This document shows positions 11,345 to 22,000 of a stretch of DNA of 64,000 nucleotides, piece by piece. The DNA is from Drosophila miranda (Eukaryota; Arthropoda; Insecta; Diptera; Drosophilidae): contig NC_046677.1 in NCBI RefSeq assembly GCF_003369915.1, positions 18,494,913 through 18,558,912 on the forward strand, given 5' to 3'. The position numbers and the translations under genes are program-made. Numbering within the stretch: the stretch's first letter is position 1; each line of letters begins with the position of its first letter. The notes under the pieces are model-generated. The model was not told the DNA's origin. It saw only the letters and a list, made by a program, of their open reading frames with translations, and made no database searches.

Positions 11345-11451
11345 TATTTGATTTGTCCAAGATTGCTGTGCGTTAAAAATCATATTTACAGACAACTCCA
11401 AAACCATTTGATAGAATAAAACTAAACACGAAACGAAACGAAACTCCGACA
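11345..11451. promoter_or_regulatory. Second divergent intergenic region (EMC3-B / CFAP20-like-C)
   Basis: 107 bp between start codons with the same junction sequence as at 9313. It differs from the A/B junction region mainly by one extra ACGAA unit in the short repeat upstream of the CFAP20-like ATG (cgaaacgaaacgaaac against cgaaacgaaac). Confidence 0.7.
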
Positions 11452-12402
11452 ATGTATCGTTCTGCTTATCAGAAAGGGTTTCTAACAATTCTCTACAGCG
11501 TGGGCAGCTCACCTCTGGCGAAGTGGTCTTCGTATGTGAGTATGACCTACTTGACTATCCCAGTATAGCCCTAACAACCTGCGTCTCCGACTAGACCAAA
11601 AATGGCTACATTAAGCGGATATACGATGATGATATCAAGTCTCTGGTGCTAGAGATAATAGGTTCCAATGTGTCGACCGCATTCATCCACTGCCCCAGTG
11701 AGTGCAAGGAGCAGCTCGGCATCAAGCTGCCGTTTTTGGTGCTTCTGATAAAGAACATGCATAAGTATTTTTGCTTCGAAGTTAAGGTTCGTTTTTCTGA
11801 TTAAATATACGTCCACCACTTACTCTGGCATTTTCATGCAGATTCAAGATGATCAGCGTTTCATGCGCCGCTTTCGCGTATCGAATTTCCAGAGCAAGAC
11901 TTCTGTCAAGCCGTTCTGCACAGCCATGCCAATGGGCATGTCGCCTGGCTGGAACCAGATTCAATTCAATCTCGCTGATTTCACACGGCGCGCCTACGGC
12001 TCGAACTATCTGGAGACCGTATCGCTGCAGATACATGCCAATGTGCGCATTCGCCGCGTCTACTTTGCTGACAAGCTCTACACGGAAGCAGAGCTTCCCA
12101 ATGATTACCGCTTGATGGGCAAGCCCAAGGATTTGAAGAAGCCGGAGAAGCAGTTTAAGGTGCCTCCTACTGCTCGTCCCCCATCGCCTCTGAATACGGC
12201 GCGTGGTGAAGGACCGGTTAAGGCACCTCAGCCAGAGGCGCCGGTTCAGGAATCGGAGCCGGAGCCTGCTCCGGAGCCTGCTCCGGAGCTGAAGAAGGTA
12301 CCGTCGCCTACCGTCTCCGTGGGTGTGGTCTCAGCTGCTCCGGAGCCCGCAGCCGAGGAGCCCCCTACACAGACCGAGGCCACTGAGGAGGCCTACTACT
12401 AG
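11452..12402 (+). CDS. CFAP20/Bug22-like protein, copy C
   Basis: Exons 11452-11535, 11595-11786 and 11842-12402; 278 aa. The third-exon translation is identical to copy A, tail included, and exons 1-2 encode the same residues as A. Same domain layout: CFAP20 fold then the Pro/Glu/Ala-rich tail. The only difference I saw from A in this half is silent or intronic (cataagtattt for cataaatattt near the end of exon 2). Convergent with EMC3 copy C. Confidence 0.86.
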
Positions 12403-12594
12403 AATTATATCTATGTTTATGTGTTTATTGTTAATTTAGTTAGGCACCAGGGCAGGGGGCAGGGCACGACCATAAAATTCCCAGTAGTAGATAGATAACA
12501 TGGTTTATTGTTACCAAAGTCTACTCTACAATCAAACAAAATCTTCTTTGTTATATTGGAAATTTGCTAGGACATCTAAATTACGAAAACTTTC

Positions 12595-13401
12595 TCATTC
12601 ACTTTGGTCGGAGGCTGCAACGATGTTCATCATGTCGGCGTCTATGTTTTTCAGGGCATTGTGGTACTCTGTGATCTCCAGAGCCTCCCATTCCGCTTTG
12701 AAGGCTGCCTTAGGGTCCTGCGGCATGGTCATGGCGGCGCCAGTCATTGCATCTGCTTGGGCCTGAGTCTGGTCCGCGTGGTTGTTCTCACCCAGGACTA
12801 ATGTGTAGATGGAGCGCAGACCGAATACGTTGAGGAAATACCAGGAGGCGGATGAGACCCAGGCAGCGTCCAGGGAAGCTAGCTCAACTCCACGTTGTAA
12901 CATGGGCTTGAAGCGCAAGGTCAGCGGAAACGGCACCTTGGTGGTCACGAAACCAGAGAACATCCAATTAATCCATCCTCCGATGACGACCATCGGCAGT
13001 ACGTTGATGAAGTTCCCTTTTACCATGTCAGTCAGCATGGCAGATGAGTTCTGGGCCACAGGCGCCCGCTTCTGGGTCTTGAAGTAGCCCGTTTCCTCGC
13101 TGTTAAAGTAGTTTTTCCTCATGGAGAATGACTGGGCGCTCAAGTATTTGCCATTTTCCCGCAGGAGGCGAGCGCGAATCATGGCTTGACTGCGAACGAA
13201 CGGAACTCACTTCTAATCAATTGTCTTACGCTGCACTTTGCTCGCGACTCACCTGTCCTGGATCTGGGTTATTTCGGCCTTCTTTTGTGTTGATATCAGA
13301 ATAGACACATAGTGCCGCACTATGCCAACCAAAAAGGTGATCAGCACTATGGGCAAGAAAACCCACACGCGAATGTCCGGATCAATGAGCAGCTCTGTCA
13401 T
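12595..13401 (-). CDS. EMC3: EMC3, copy C (ancestral 5' flank kept)
   Basis: Exons 13401-13253 and 13189-12595; 247 aa with Trp13, Met126 and Arg142, i.e. the consensus of the three copies. This is the only copy that runs into unique upstream DNA with a DRE (13477-13484), so it most likely keeps the original promoter and the essential ER-insertase function. Domain content as for copy A. Confidence 0.94.
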
Positions 13402-14195
13402 TATTTGATTAATAATTTATTTCAATTAATCCACTTTTTCGGTTTTTCAACAGGAACTAGGGTTGCTATATTCATATATCGATATATATACATTTTTGTA
13501 TAATATTTTATGCAATCGGTATTTTTTTGCAATATTTGGAATGGATTAGGAAATGGAATGAATATTTTTTGACTGCATTATGTTTGCTTCAATATTTTAA
13601 AGAGTCCTCGGTCCAAAAATTTAAATAAAAAACATGGAAACATCGATGGAAACTCTAGCAGTAATTGATGTATGACATTAGACTTTGCTAAATTTGCTGC
13701 GAAGGAAAGATAGCTTGATAGACAAAACGCAAAACGCAGTACTGCTTCCTGCCACTAACCGTACAGCATATAGAGGTGTCAGTTTATATTCCGAACATTT
13801 CGCAAACGAACTTTCCTGTATTGGATCCCAGGGTCCCTAGCCATAGATGGTTAGTGACTATAGTCAAAAAGACCGATTTTTTGGAACTTAGTATAGTTTT
13901 AGAAATACAGCCTTCCAATTTTGGTCTGCAATTCAATTCTTATTTTGTACATTTTGCGTATGGGAATATATGTTAAATCCATGCAGCTTATTAGTTTTCT
14001 CGAAAACCGGCGCAGGAAATTTTACTGATTTATTCTTGGCCAATTATTGTCTATACAACTCGATACATCTATCGATACCTTAAAGTGACTAACACTAAGT
14101 ATAACCATATCTTGGATGTATATTTTGACCACGGCGAATTCTATCAGGCGACGCCAGCTAAATAATTTTAATTAAACCAAAGGATCGATATAGCT
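13402..14195. promoter_or_regulatory. Intergenic region with DRE sites for EMC3-C and Dpy-30L1
   Basis: Divergent spacer between EMC3-C (-) and Dpy-30L1 (+). TATCGATA (DREF site) occurs at 13477-13484, 76 bp upstream of EMC3-C, and at 14070-14077, 120 bp upstream of Dpy-30L1. DRE is typical of fly housekeeping promoters. The AT-rich middle (13500-14040) holds no coding sequence that I recognise. Confidence 0.65.
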
Positions 14196-14567
14196 ATGGA
14201 GGCCAAATCGGAGGCACCCATATCCCCAGCCTCGACGCCGAACGCTACCCCAGTGACTGCAGAGGTAGCCAAGGAGCAAAACTGCACTAACAATTCGCAA
14301 GGCAACTCGGTCCCCGCGGCGGGAACCGGAGCGCCACCAGCGCAGGCATCAGCTTCAGCCCAGCAACCACCCATCAAGAAGCCGAGCCCCAGCTCGCTAC
14401 CCACACGCCAGTATTTGGACCAGACGGTGGCTCCCGTGCTACTCCACGGACTACAGGCTCTCGCGCGGGAACGTCCCACAAACCCTATTCAATTCCTGGC
14501 CTCCTACTTGCTGAAACACAGCAATGGATGTGAGGACAATCCCCCGGTCACCGAAGGAAACTCCTAG
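14196..14567 (+). CDS. Dpy-30L1: DPY30 homolog, COMPASS/MLL complex subunit
   Basis: Single exon, 123 aa. The C-terminal DPY30 dimerisation motif is plain: [20 protein letters not shown] then [20 protein letters not shown]. Two helices of this motif dimerise and bind the ASH2/Bre2 peptide in Set1/Trithorax H3K4 methyltransferase complexes in the nucleus. The first ~75 residues are Ala/Pro/Thr-rich and look disordered. Poly(A) signal AATAAA at 14626-14631; the stop codons of this gene and of Nup107 are only 120 bp apart, so the 3'UTRs probably overlap. Drosophila has a second, testis-type paralog; the neighbour Nup107 supports the L1 assignment from memory. Confidence 0.9.
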   Translation: MEAKSEAPISPASTPNATPVTAEVAKEQNCTNNSQGNSVPAAGTGAPPAQASASAQQPPIKKPSPSSLPTRQYLDQTVAPVLLHGLQALARERPTNPIQFLASYLLKHSNGCEDNPPVTEGNS

Positions 14568-14687
14568 ACATACGTAGCACGTGTCCTTGCCTCTCCCTAT
14601 CACCTTCCCGCTACATTCTTAAGCCAATAAAAATCTATAAAAAAACGTTTAAAATTATATATATATCGCAAACAAATCGTATTCGAA

Positions 14688-17271
14688 CTAGACGGTAATG
14701 GGGTAGCCCCAGGGATCCAGTTTCGAGTTGAGCAGCTCCAGGGAAGTGTCGGCAATCTTGGAGAGCAGCTCGGCCATCTTGTGCTTGGTGTAGACTTTGT
14801 AAAGCTGACGATGCTCGCTGGCTAATTCATCTGCCAGGCGCACACAGCCAACAAGGTCTCCGGACTTGGACATAACCTCATGAAGGAGGAGTGCGATCTC
14901 GGGCAGACAGAGGGAGCGCAGCTTTTCCATCTGCAACAGTCTATTCTCCCAATTGAGCTGCGCAGCATTGGCCGGCTCCTTAGAGATGAAGGGGTCCACT
15001 AGCCAGCCTTTTTCCGGGAACGTCAAAATGTTGTATAGAGCTTCCGTTGTCTCTGGCGAATTGGGAATAAAAACACACGATGATTCAATGGGCTTTAAAT
15101 AGATTGTTATGCTTACGCTTTGCCTCCTCCTTGACCTTCTGCTCCCATCTTTCCAGCTCACTGCGATAGGTCTGCTCCTTTAACTCGCACACCAGCCGCT
15201 CCGTGAAGTTGTCCTGGCTGGTAGCCCCAATGGCCACTGGCTTCTGCGGAGGATTCTTGTAAAGGCAATTCCACTCAACGAAGCTGTCGACGCCAGTGAG
15301 GTAGACCTTGTAGCAAAGATATTCCTTCAAGCTGCACTCCTCGCGAGGCGGCAGATTTTCCAAGGAGCCTACGGTACCTATTAGACGGGTGACCACGTCG
15401 CCGGGCACCATCAGGAATGTTTGGCGCATGCACTCGATCTTGTTAGAAGCCAGATAAATACGCATCATGGCACATGCTTGCCAGAGAAGTTCGCTCCGCT
15501 GCTCCGGCAGAAAGATGAGCCACTCCAGAGCCGCGATCTTGAACTGGTCCGAAGCTGATATTTCTCCTGCATGCGGTTCCCCGAGCTCTCCCAGTGGATA
15601 ATGAGTGTGTCGTATATTTTCCACAGTAAAGCGGGTGATCTGCTCCACGTCCAGTCCCGCTTGCAATGCAGCGTCGATGGCCAGCTCTCGCGCACGTTTC
15701 TGCTCAACTTTTTCGAGGAATTGAGAGTAGAGTTTTACTTGGAGTCGGTTGGACAATGGCGCACAATAGTAGGCAATAAGCTGGGCATCTCCACGAGCGA
15801 GCAACGCCTCTACATAGGAAGCGATGATTTTTTCAGCCATTTTTTCGTTTTCGACACGTCCAATCTGCCGCAGGAACAGAACAATGTGGGCCATAAAGCG
15901 GAGCTGGTGAGAAGACAGCTTGCTGATGCCCGTCTCTAACCAGCGCACCATTTGCTGGATCAACTCGCCACACGTGTCCAGGATGAGATGTCTCTGTATG
16001 ATGCCCAAGTGGCCCTTGGCAAAGTCCTTCACAGACAGATCTTTGGCTACATTCAGTTCGTCGAAAATCTGCTCCAATGTCATTTTTCCGTTCCAATAGT
16101 CCTCGGGCATGTCCTGATAACGCTTTGTGCAGTATTCCCGAATCTCCGATTCCACACGAATGTCGATTTGAACCTTAATGTGGGCCCAGAGCAGATCATG
16201 CCAATTGCTGTGTGACAGTGCTTTTAAAGAACTCAGGTGTCCCGAAAAGACGCCGGCTGTGGCGCGTGTGAAAACGTCGTAGCGGTTCGAATCGGCCACA
16301 CGCCAGGCGCATCTTTTCCACACATCGCGACGAGGGTTTCCCTCAATGGGCAGTTTCTCGTTGACCAGGGATCCGCCGAGCTCAAAGTTTGGATCCTCGT
16401 GGAGCCGCCATCCCTCCAGTATGGCAGCTTTCCACGTCTGGCCGTAGTGCTTGCACAACTTAAGGGCATCATCGATACTTCCTCTCCTGATGGCCCCGAA
16501 AATCGCGCGGCCCAACCTCATATTGTCTTCCTCGTCTAGAGCGTGCAGAGGACGCTTCTCTCTCACAGGAGCATCGGGATCCAAGCTCGTGACAATATCA
16601 TGCTTTTTCCCGAACGCAACTCCCTGTAAATTCTCTAACTGGAAGAGCGTGTTCTCCCAGGCCATCATCGGGTCGTGGTAGTGAAGCAAATTCTCTGCAT
16701 CCTTCCCGTCGTAGCTGGCCTCCAGCCAGTCGACAACCAGCTGGTACTCCCTCAGGGTGGAATTGATGGCATACAGCTGAGTGATTACCATTTTCTCACT
16801 GCCTCCAAGAGTGCCTCCTTCCTGCATTTCATCGTCTGCTTGGGTATCGGTCTGTACCAATATTCGATCATAGTAGATGCCATGGAGCAAGCGCCAAGTG
16901 TTGATCTCCTGCTTTAGCCAATTAATGCTGGCCGTTCTGTGCGCGGCGCCCTGCTCTCCGCCCATGCCCTCTTCAATTTCCAGCTGCAGTTGCTCCACGA
17001 CCGCCTTGCAGGCTAGGGACAAGCTCAGCAAAACATCGAAGGTCTCCGACTCGCTGGTGTGCGCTTGCAGGATATTAAAGAATTGGATGAAGAGGACATC
17101 CATCCGGCTCCTGCCCCGGTTCGAATCATCAGTGTCCATTAGCGTTTCACTCAATGTCGAAACATTTTTTTCAGGACGCATCGAGCGGGATAGAGTCTTC
17201 TGTAAATTAGAGCTATTCGCACTCGTTTGCAGCAATCCACTGCTACTCATTCGGAATAGGCTGTCGGCCAT
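14688..17271 (-). CDS. Nup107: Nucleoporin Nup107
   Basis: Exons 17271-15117 and 15052-14688 with a 64 bp intron; 839 aa, matching the ~840 aa fly protein. A second in-frame ATG at 17283 adds four residues (MQPT); I prefer MADSLFRM as family-like, but the upstream ATG is possible. The product is the alpha-helical Nup84/Nup107 solenoid of the Y-complex scaffold of the nuclear pore; recognisable blocks include HDLLWAHIKVQIDIRVESEI, the WLIFLPEQRSELLWQA stretch and the C-terminal NRLLQMEKLRSLCLPEIALL region. In flies it also has roles in spindle assembly and gonad development. Convergent with Dpy-30L1. Confidence 0.95.
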
Positions 17272-17283
17272 GGTCGGTTGCAA

Positions 17284-18565
17284 ACTTATTTGCTGTTTGT
17301 TAAATCAAATCAACACAAAAATACACGCCGATAAAATGCCGGCTCCAAATCAGTTCTGCCAGTTTAGCATATTTCAAGCTAGATCTCACATTTTCAGCAT
17401 GGAGTACTTAAAAGTTGTAGCCAAAACTAATACTATAAAATAATGCATGTTATTTCAAAAGGCATTGCAAAAAAGACGGATAGGATAGGATGTGTTCATT
17501 TTAGTAAAAAAAAAAACTACACCACAAAATGTATTTTTTTTTTACTTGTGTTTAGTCTGTCTTATTTTTAGCTCATTTATTTTCTGCCTTAGCCACTTCT
17601 GGTATCTAGCTTATATTGTCTCGAAATTCTAACGATAGGTATCGATAAATGGGTGGTATGTTATCACTGGGTGTTATTTAAAATGCTACTGAAAACATTA
17701 AATAAAATTTAAAAATCCTGAATTAAACTTAAGCTTTTTGTGGTAAACTGTAACTTAACAATTGTCAGAGAGGAGTCGACAGCTGAAGTACTAAAACTGT
17801 AATTTGATTTTGGATGCTTCATTTTTAGTAATATATATATATATTTATTTCAGCTAAACTAAATAAATAAATTTAATTTCAGATTTAACAGCACAATACA
17901 CACTATTTTTCAGTTAATTAATTGCATGTAATCGCAAGTATGTATTGCACGGTTTAGGCAGGTGTTTAGAGGAGTGTACACGTCTGGCTTGCATGATCGT
18001 ATGTCGTATGCTGTCATGCAGACGCCGTCTGAGCGTCGCTCACCTACCCAACATAAAACATTTTTCTTTTATTTGTTGTAACCATTAAGAGGACGCTTCG
18101 AACTTTAATGCTCTTCCTTTGTTTTATGCGCTGAGCGCTGCCCCTTGGCAGCGTCTGTTTGTGTACACCAAGACGAGAATTGGCCGATAAACGCGAATGA
18201 ATATGCTGAAGCTCTAGAATTCAAATTACAAGAACAAACAGTTCACCTTTGCTGAACGCGCAAAAGCTGAAAAGTTGAAACATGTTAGTTATACTAAAAC
18301 CAAACACGCAAGCATGAAACCTGAATAGTACCATAGTGATATAATATACAAATGTATGTATGCACGTACATGCATATGTGTGCAATTGTTTGCTAATCGT
18401 TGAAACTGGAAAATAAACATTAAACTCACCTAAGGTACGAGAGCATTGATTTTTCATCTGTCGCTTCTTATTTTTGTTGTTTTTTGTTGTTGTTGCTGTT
18501 GCTACCGCTATTGCCATTGCTGTTCTTGTTCTGTTGCAGCCTTTACATACACACGACACGTCAAG
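17284..18565. other. Upstream region of Nup107 and of the zinc-finger gene
   Basis: A DRE (TATCGATA, 17640-17647) lies 370 bp upstream of Nup107. The zinc-finger start codon is preceded by a long T-rich tract (18470-18537) ending in TTGCAG at 18540, a strong splice acceptor, so the gene likely has a 5'UTR intron with its first exon further left. Between them the DNA is AT-rich. A short imperfect hairpin (TGCATGA / TCATGCA, about 17990-18030) is present. No coding sequence seen. Confidence 0.5.
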
Positions 18566-20674
18566 ATGGCCGTGCAACTGAAGCATAATTACCACCACCT
18601 GCCATTGACCATCACGCCGATCCTGTGCCAGCCAGTTCTGAAGCCGGCTCCGGTGCCACCGAAGCCGGAGGCCCCCGACCTAACGTTTCACTGTATGTGC
18701 TGCTCGGAGTACTTTGTACATCCCCTGGCCCTGTACCAGCATATGAATAGCCGCCATCCGAACGAGCCAGCACAAGAGCAGAAGCCAGGGGAGTCCCAGG
18801 AGCAGCAGGCGGAGGAGGGCGAGGACTACAGTTGGATATTCGAGCCAGTCTGCGAGCTGGAGGAACAGGAGCAGCAGTCACAGCCTGCCAGTGACGACAG
18901 CGACTCATCCGACGAGGACGACAGCGATGATGATGACAGCTCCGATGATGATGATGACGACAGCAGCTCCAGTTCCAGCTCCAGCAACTCGTCCAGCTCG
19001 ACCAGCTCCATGCCCAGTTCCACCAGCAACTCCACTACCCAGCAGAGTCAGAGCCAAGAGCCCATGGACTCCTTAAGCAAAGGAGTTGGAGTCTCCTATG
19101 GCGAGTTGGAGTCTGCGCACCCCATGAGGTGTCTGCTTGCCGGACCGCATCCAAACGAATTCCATCTGCAAATGGCAGATTCTCGGGAGTCCACTTCGAT
19201 TATTCTACTGCAACCATCCATGAGCATCACCCCGCTCAGTACGCCCGTGAGCCAGCCCCATCCGCCTCCACCGCCGCTGCCCCCGATGAGCATCTCCCTG
19301 GAGCCTGCTCCTATCAAGCGTCGGCGCGGTCGTCGCAGCAAGGCGAACAATCCCATGCTGGACTCTGCATTGGCCGCGAATCCAGCGGCGCAGAAATGCT
19401 TTCAGTGCTCCCACTGCGAGGCCAGCTTCCCCAATGCTGGCGACCTCTCCAAGCATGTGCGATCGCACATCACCAACAAGCCCTTCCAATGCTCAATTTG
19501 CCAAAAGACCTTCACCCACATCGGCAGTCTCAACACACACATCAGGATCCACAGCGGCGAAAAGCCGTACAAGTGCGAGATCTGTCCGAAGGCGTTCACC
19601 CAGTCCAGCAGTCTAATGGTCCACATGCGATCCCATGCCGTGCGCAAGCCGCATCAGTGCGTGCAGTGCGACAAGGGATTCGTGAACTACACCTCGCTCC
19701 TGCTGCATCAGAAGACGCACACAGCACCAACGGAGACCTTTGCATGTCCGGAGTGCGAGAGGGAGTTCAAGGCGGAGGCACTACTGGACGAGCACATGAG
19801 AATGCACACCCAGGAGCTGGTTTACCAGTGCGCCATTTGCCGCGAGGCCTTTCGCGTCAGCTCCGAGCTGGTTCAGCATATGAAAAATCATATGGGCGAG
19901 AAGCCGTTCACCTGCTCCCTCTGCGATCGCTCCTTCACCCAGTCGGGCAGCCTCAACATACACATGCGCATACACACCGGGGAGAAGCCCTTCCAGTGCA
20001 AGCTGTGCGAAAAATGCTTCACGCAGGCCTCCAGCCTCAGCGTTCACATGAAGATCCATGCTGGCGAGAAGCCCTTTCCCTGCCACATCTGCGGCAAGTC
20101 CTACAGCCAGCAGGCATATCTGAATAAGCACATCCAGAGCCACAATCGAGCAGACAGCGTCCCAGGGGTGACACCTACCCCGGTGCCCATGCAGCGGCAC
20201 GAGACTCTGGTGTGTATTGTCTGCGGGTCGTTGCACGCCGACGCCACCGCCCTGGCCTTGCACGTGACCAGCCAGCATGCAGCTCTCTTGGACAACATTA
20301 AGCACACTGCGATGCCCACACCAGCTCCGTTGGATGGCAAGTGCAGCCAGATGCAGCAGCAGGCCTACATGCAGCGCGTTCAGTCGATGCTGCAGCAGAT
20401 GAGCCAGCAGCAGCAGCAGCTGCCAGCCATGGACTCCACTGGCGAGGACGAAGAGGATCCCGAAGAGGAGGAAGATCTTGAAGAGGAGGAGGAGGAGTCG
20501 CTGCCAGAGGCTGATGATTGCGAGCCCAGTGTTTCTGCTTCCGAGCAAGAGACCGTAATGGACTCGGACATGTATTACGAGGAGTTTGCCGACATGGACG
20601 TGGGCTGCCAGGAGGAGGTGTGCGGCGACTATGTCGATAATGAGGAAGAGGTCTGCACCGAGGAGTTCATTTAA
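18566..20674 (+). CDS. C2H2 zinc-finger transcription factor, 11 fingers
   Basis: 702 aa in one coding exon; the frame is open further 5' (to 18446) but ATG at 18566 follows a splice acceptor and has a fly-like context (TCAAGATGG). One finger stands alone at residues ~43-65 (HCMCC start). An acidic/Ser tract (SDDSDSSDEDDSDDDD and then poly-Ser) follows. A basic patch IKRRRGRRSK precedes nine tandem fingers (about 280-526); several are joined by GEKPF/Y linkers, e.g. HTGEKPFQC, typical of sequence-specific DNA binding. A further finger (LVCIVCG...H) is at ~549-572, and the C-terminus is again strongly acidic (EEDPEEEEDLEEEEEE). Likely a nuclear regulator. It could be crol- or zf30C-like, but I cannot decide, so no symbol. 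Confidence 0.9.
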   Translation: MAVQLKHNYHHLPLTITPILCQPVLKPAPVPPKPEAPDLTFHCMCCSEYFVHPLALYQHMNSRHPNEPAQEQKPGESQEQQAEEGEDYSWIFEPVCELEEQEQQSQPASDDSDSSDEDDSDDDDSSDDDDDDSSSSSSSSNSSSSTSSMPSSTSNSTTQQSQSQEPMDSLSKGVGVSYGELESAHPMRCLLAGPHPNEFHLQMADSRESTSIILLQPSMSITPLSTPVSQPHPPPPPLPPMSISLEPAPIKRRRGRRSKANNPMLDSALAANPAAQKCFQCSHCEASFPNAGDLSKHVRSHITNKPFQCSICQKTFTHIGSLNTHIRIHSGEKPYKCEICPKAFTQSSSLMVHMRSHAVRKPHQCVQCDKGFVNYTSLLLHQKTHTAPTETFACPECEREFKAEALLDEHMRMHTQELVYQCAICREAFRVSSELVQHMKNHMGEKPFTCSLCDRSFTQSGSLNIHMRIHTGEKPFQCKLCEKCFTQASSLSVHMKIHAGEKPFPCHICGKSYSQQAYLNKHIQSHNRADSVPGVTPTPVPMQRHETLVCIVCGSLHADATALALHVTSQHAALLDNIKHTAMPTPAPLDGKCSQMQQQAYMQRVQSMLQQMSQQQQQLPAMDSTGEDEEDPEEEEDLEEEEEESLPEADDCEPSVSASEQETVMDSDMYYEEFADMDVGCQEEVCGDYVDNEEEVCTEEFI

Positions 20675-21358
20675 ATTTAAGGAGCTTACGTTTTGGTCAT
20701 CGACCATAAATAATTGTCCCGCATATTTACACAAGGAATGTGGATCGGTTCCCGAATGCTCAGCAGATCTTCTCAACTTTTGGGATTGGATTCGATGCTA
20801 TTCTCGAACCGTTTGCATTCCATGCCTTATCACCGTTTGCTCATCATTATCTTGTATCCTTTAGTAGAGTCGTTATTTATTTTAATTTACCAGAAACTTG
20901 TTCTATATCTAGTAGTACAACATCTCATGTTTCTCCATCATCCCCCTGGTAGCAGGTACCACTTCTCATATAAAATAAGAATTATATTATCCAGAGTCTA
21001 GAACACTCTTGGAACGGATGCATTGTTTTGCACATTATCTTCTAAAGGTATTAAATTTACATTTGGTTAGTATTAAGACTACTCGTATTTTAAGCTGGTC
21101 ATTTAGTCGCCTAAATGATATTCCCAATTACCGATTCCCACGTTGAGGCAAGGCACAAACTGCAAGCCTCGACAATTCCACTCTGCATAATTCCCAATAT
21201 ACATACATATATTGTAAAGTCGCCTTAGAGCACATCCTGAAGAGATTACATTAATCGTTACTAAAAAACCAGTCAAACGAATTTTAATGTGTCGAAATGA
21301 AGGAATGGTTTACTCGGAGCTCGATCAATGAAATTATCATCTACCCATTTTCAAATTC
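20675..21358 (+). other. 3'UTR/intergenic DNA after the zinc-finger gene
   Basis: AT-rich, no recognised coding sequence. Probably the zinc-finger 3'UTR at its left end; no clear hexamer was assigned. Confidence 0.4.
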
Positions 21359-21359
21359 T

Positions 21360-21720
21360 GGTATTGCACGCCACTGCTGGCCAGTCGTCCCTGATCGTTA
21401 AAGTCCAGCGTTGGATCGGTTTGTGTTGCCCCACAAGCATGCCCGCCATCCTGTCATCCGGCTCCAAGTCGGAGGATCCAGCTCTACAAGATTCGGGCTA
21501 GGACGATGATGCCCATGCAGCCTGCATTCCATGATTATGTTGACGGGAGCCTTGGTAGTGACCACATGGATACGCAGACGTGCAAGAACCGACACTTCAT
21601 CCTTTCGTAGAAGCCATCGAAGTCAAACGGGGCCCCGTCCTGTTCCATGGTTCCATATATCTGCTGGCCCAATATGGCATCGTCGATTTACAGTAGCACC
21701 ACAACCACAATAGAAGATAC
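21360..21720 (-). pseudogene. Degenerate coding remnant on the minus strand
   Basis: Read on the minus strand, this stretch is coding-like (GC-rich third positions) but broken. One frame starts MEQDGAPFDFDGFYERMK, the next reads ARLRIHVVTTKAPVNIIMEC, a third reads ...SSDLEPDDRMAGMLVGQ, and stops interrupt each. A housekeeping promoter of the right polarity lies 90-160 bp upstream (21813-21879). I could not recognise the parent protein. Alternatives: chance open frames in GC-rich DNA, or an exon with unrecognised introns. Confidence 0.4.
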
Positions 21721-21812
21721 GCAAATGTATACAGTGTTTACTTGAAGATACAGACTTTTACTTTTGGAAATTTTCAGGTCTGGTAATCTTTCAATCCCAT
21801 TTGAATTGTGTG

Positions 21813-21879
21813 CAGTGTGACCGCGGATTTATCGATAAGATATACCGTCGGTTTAATTTTGACCTCAAAAAATACCAAA
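21813..21879 (-). promoter_or_regulatory. Housekeeping promoter cluster (motif 6, DRE, motif 1) facing left
   Basis: On the minus strand the order is motif 6 (21879-21868, AAAAATACCAAA on +), DRE TATCGATA (21837-21830), then motif 1 (21823-21813, CAGTGTGACCG on +). This is the same order and spacing type as the RTF2 promoter, pointing to transcription to the left, into the broken remnant at 21360-21720. Confidence 0.65.
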
Positions 21880-21954
21880 AAGTACTAAAAATACCGTAAT
21901 GGGTCACCCTGATTGTGTGTTTAAGGTTTTCAGCTGTTGGCGAACTGCCAACTT

Positions 21955-22000
21955 GATCGAAGCTGCGATAGTATCAAACTCTGCGATAGTATCAATAGTT
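21955..22000. repeat. Short direct repeat
   Basis: CTGCGATAGTATCAA occurs twice in tandem (about 21963-21977 and 21981-21995), separated by a few bases. An AATAAA on the plus strand is at 22071-22076. No gene seen. Confidence 0.6.

Larger units (their letters stand above)
7261..13412. repeat. Three-copy tandem array of a ~2.05 kb cassette (CFAP20-like + EMC3)
   Basis: Unit A 7261-9317, B about 9318-11355, C about 11356-13412; periods 2,057 and 2,038 bp. Each unit begins TCCAAGATTGCTGTGCG and ends TCATTATTTGATT just 5' of EMC3. Left flank reads ATATT|TCCAAG, both internal junctions read GATT-TG-TCCAAG, and the right flank reads GATT|AATAATTT. Copies differ by only a few per cent at most by eye. 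The two identical junctions imply one founding duplication then unequal exchange. Confidence 0.95.

Noticed and set aside
17990-18030. Hairpin that might be a microRNA precursor
   Set aside because: The stem is only seven perfect pairs plus a few at the base, too short for a miRNA precursor.
19129-20127. 332-residue open frame on the plus strand inside the zinc-finger gene
   Set aside because: It is a frame-shifted reading of the zinc-finger coding repeats (rich in H, Q, A, R from CAC/CAG/CGC codons) and has no family resemblance.
19781-20776. 331-residue minus-strand open frame opposite the zinc-finger gene
   Set aside because: Antisense shadow of periodic zinc-finger codons; no ATG-promoter support and no domain.
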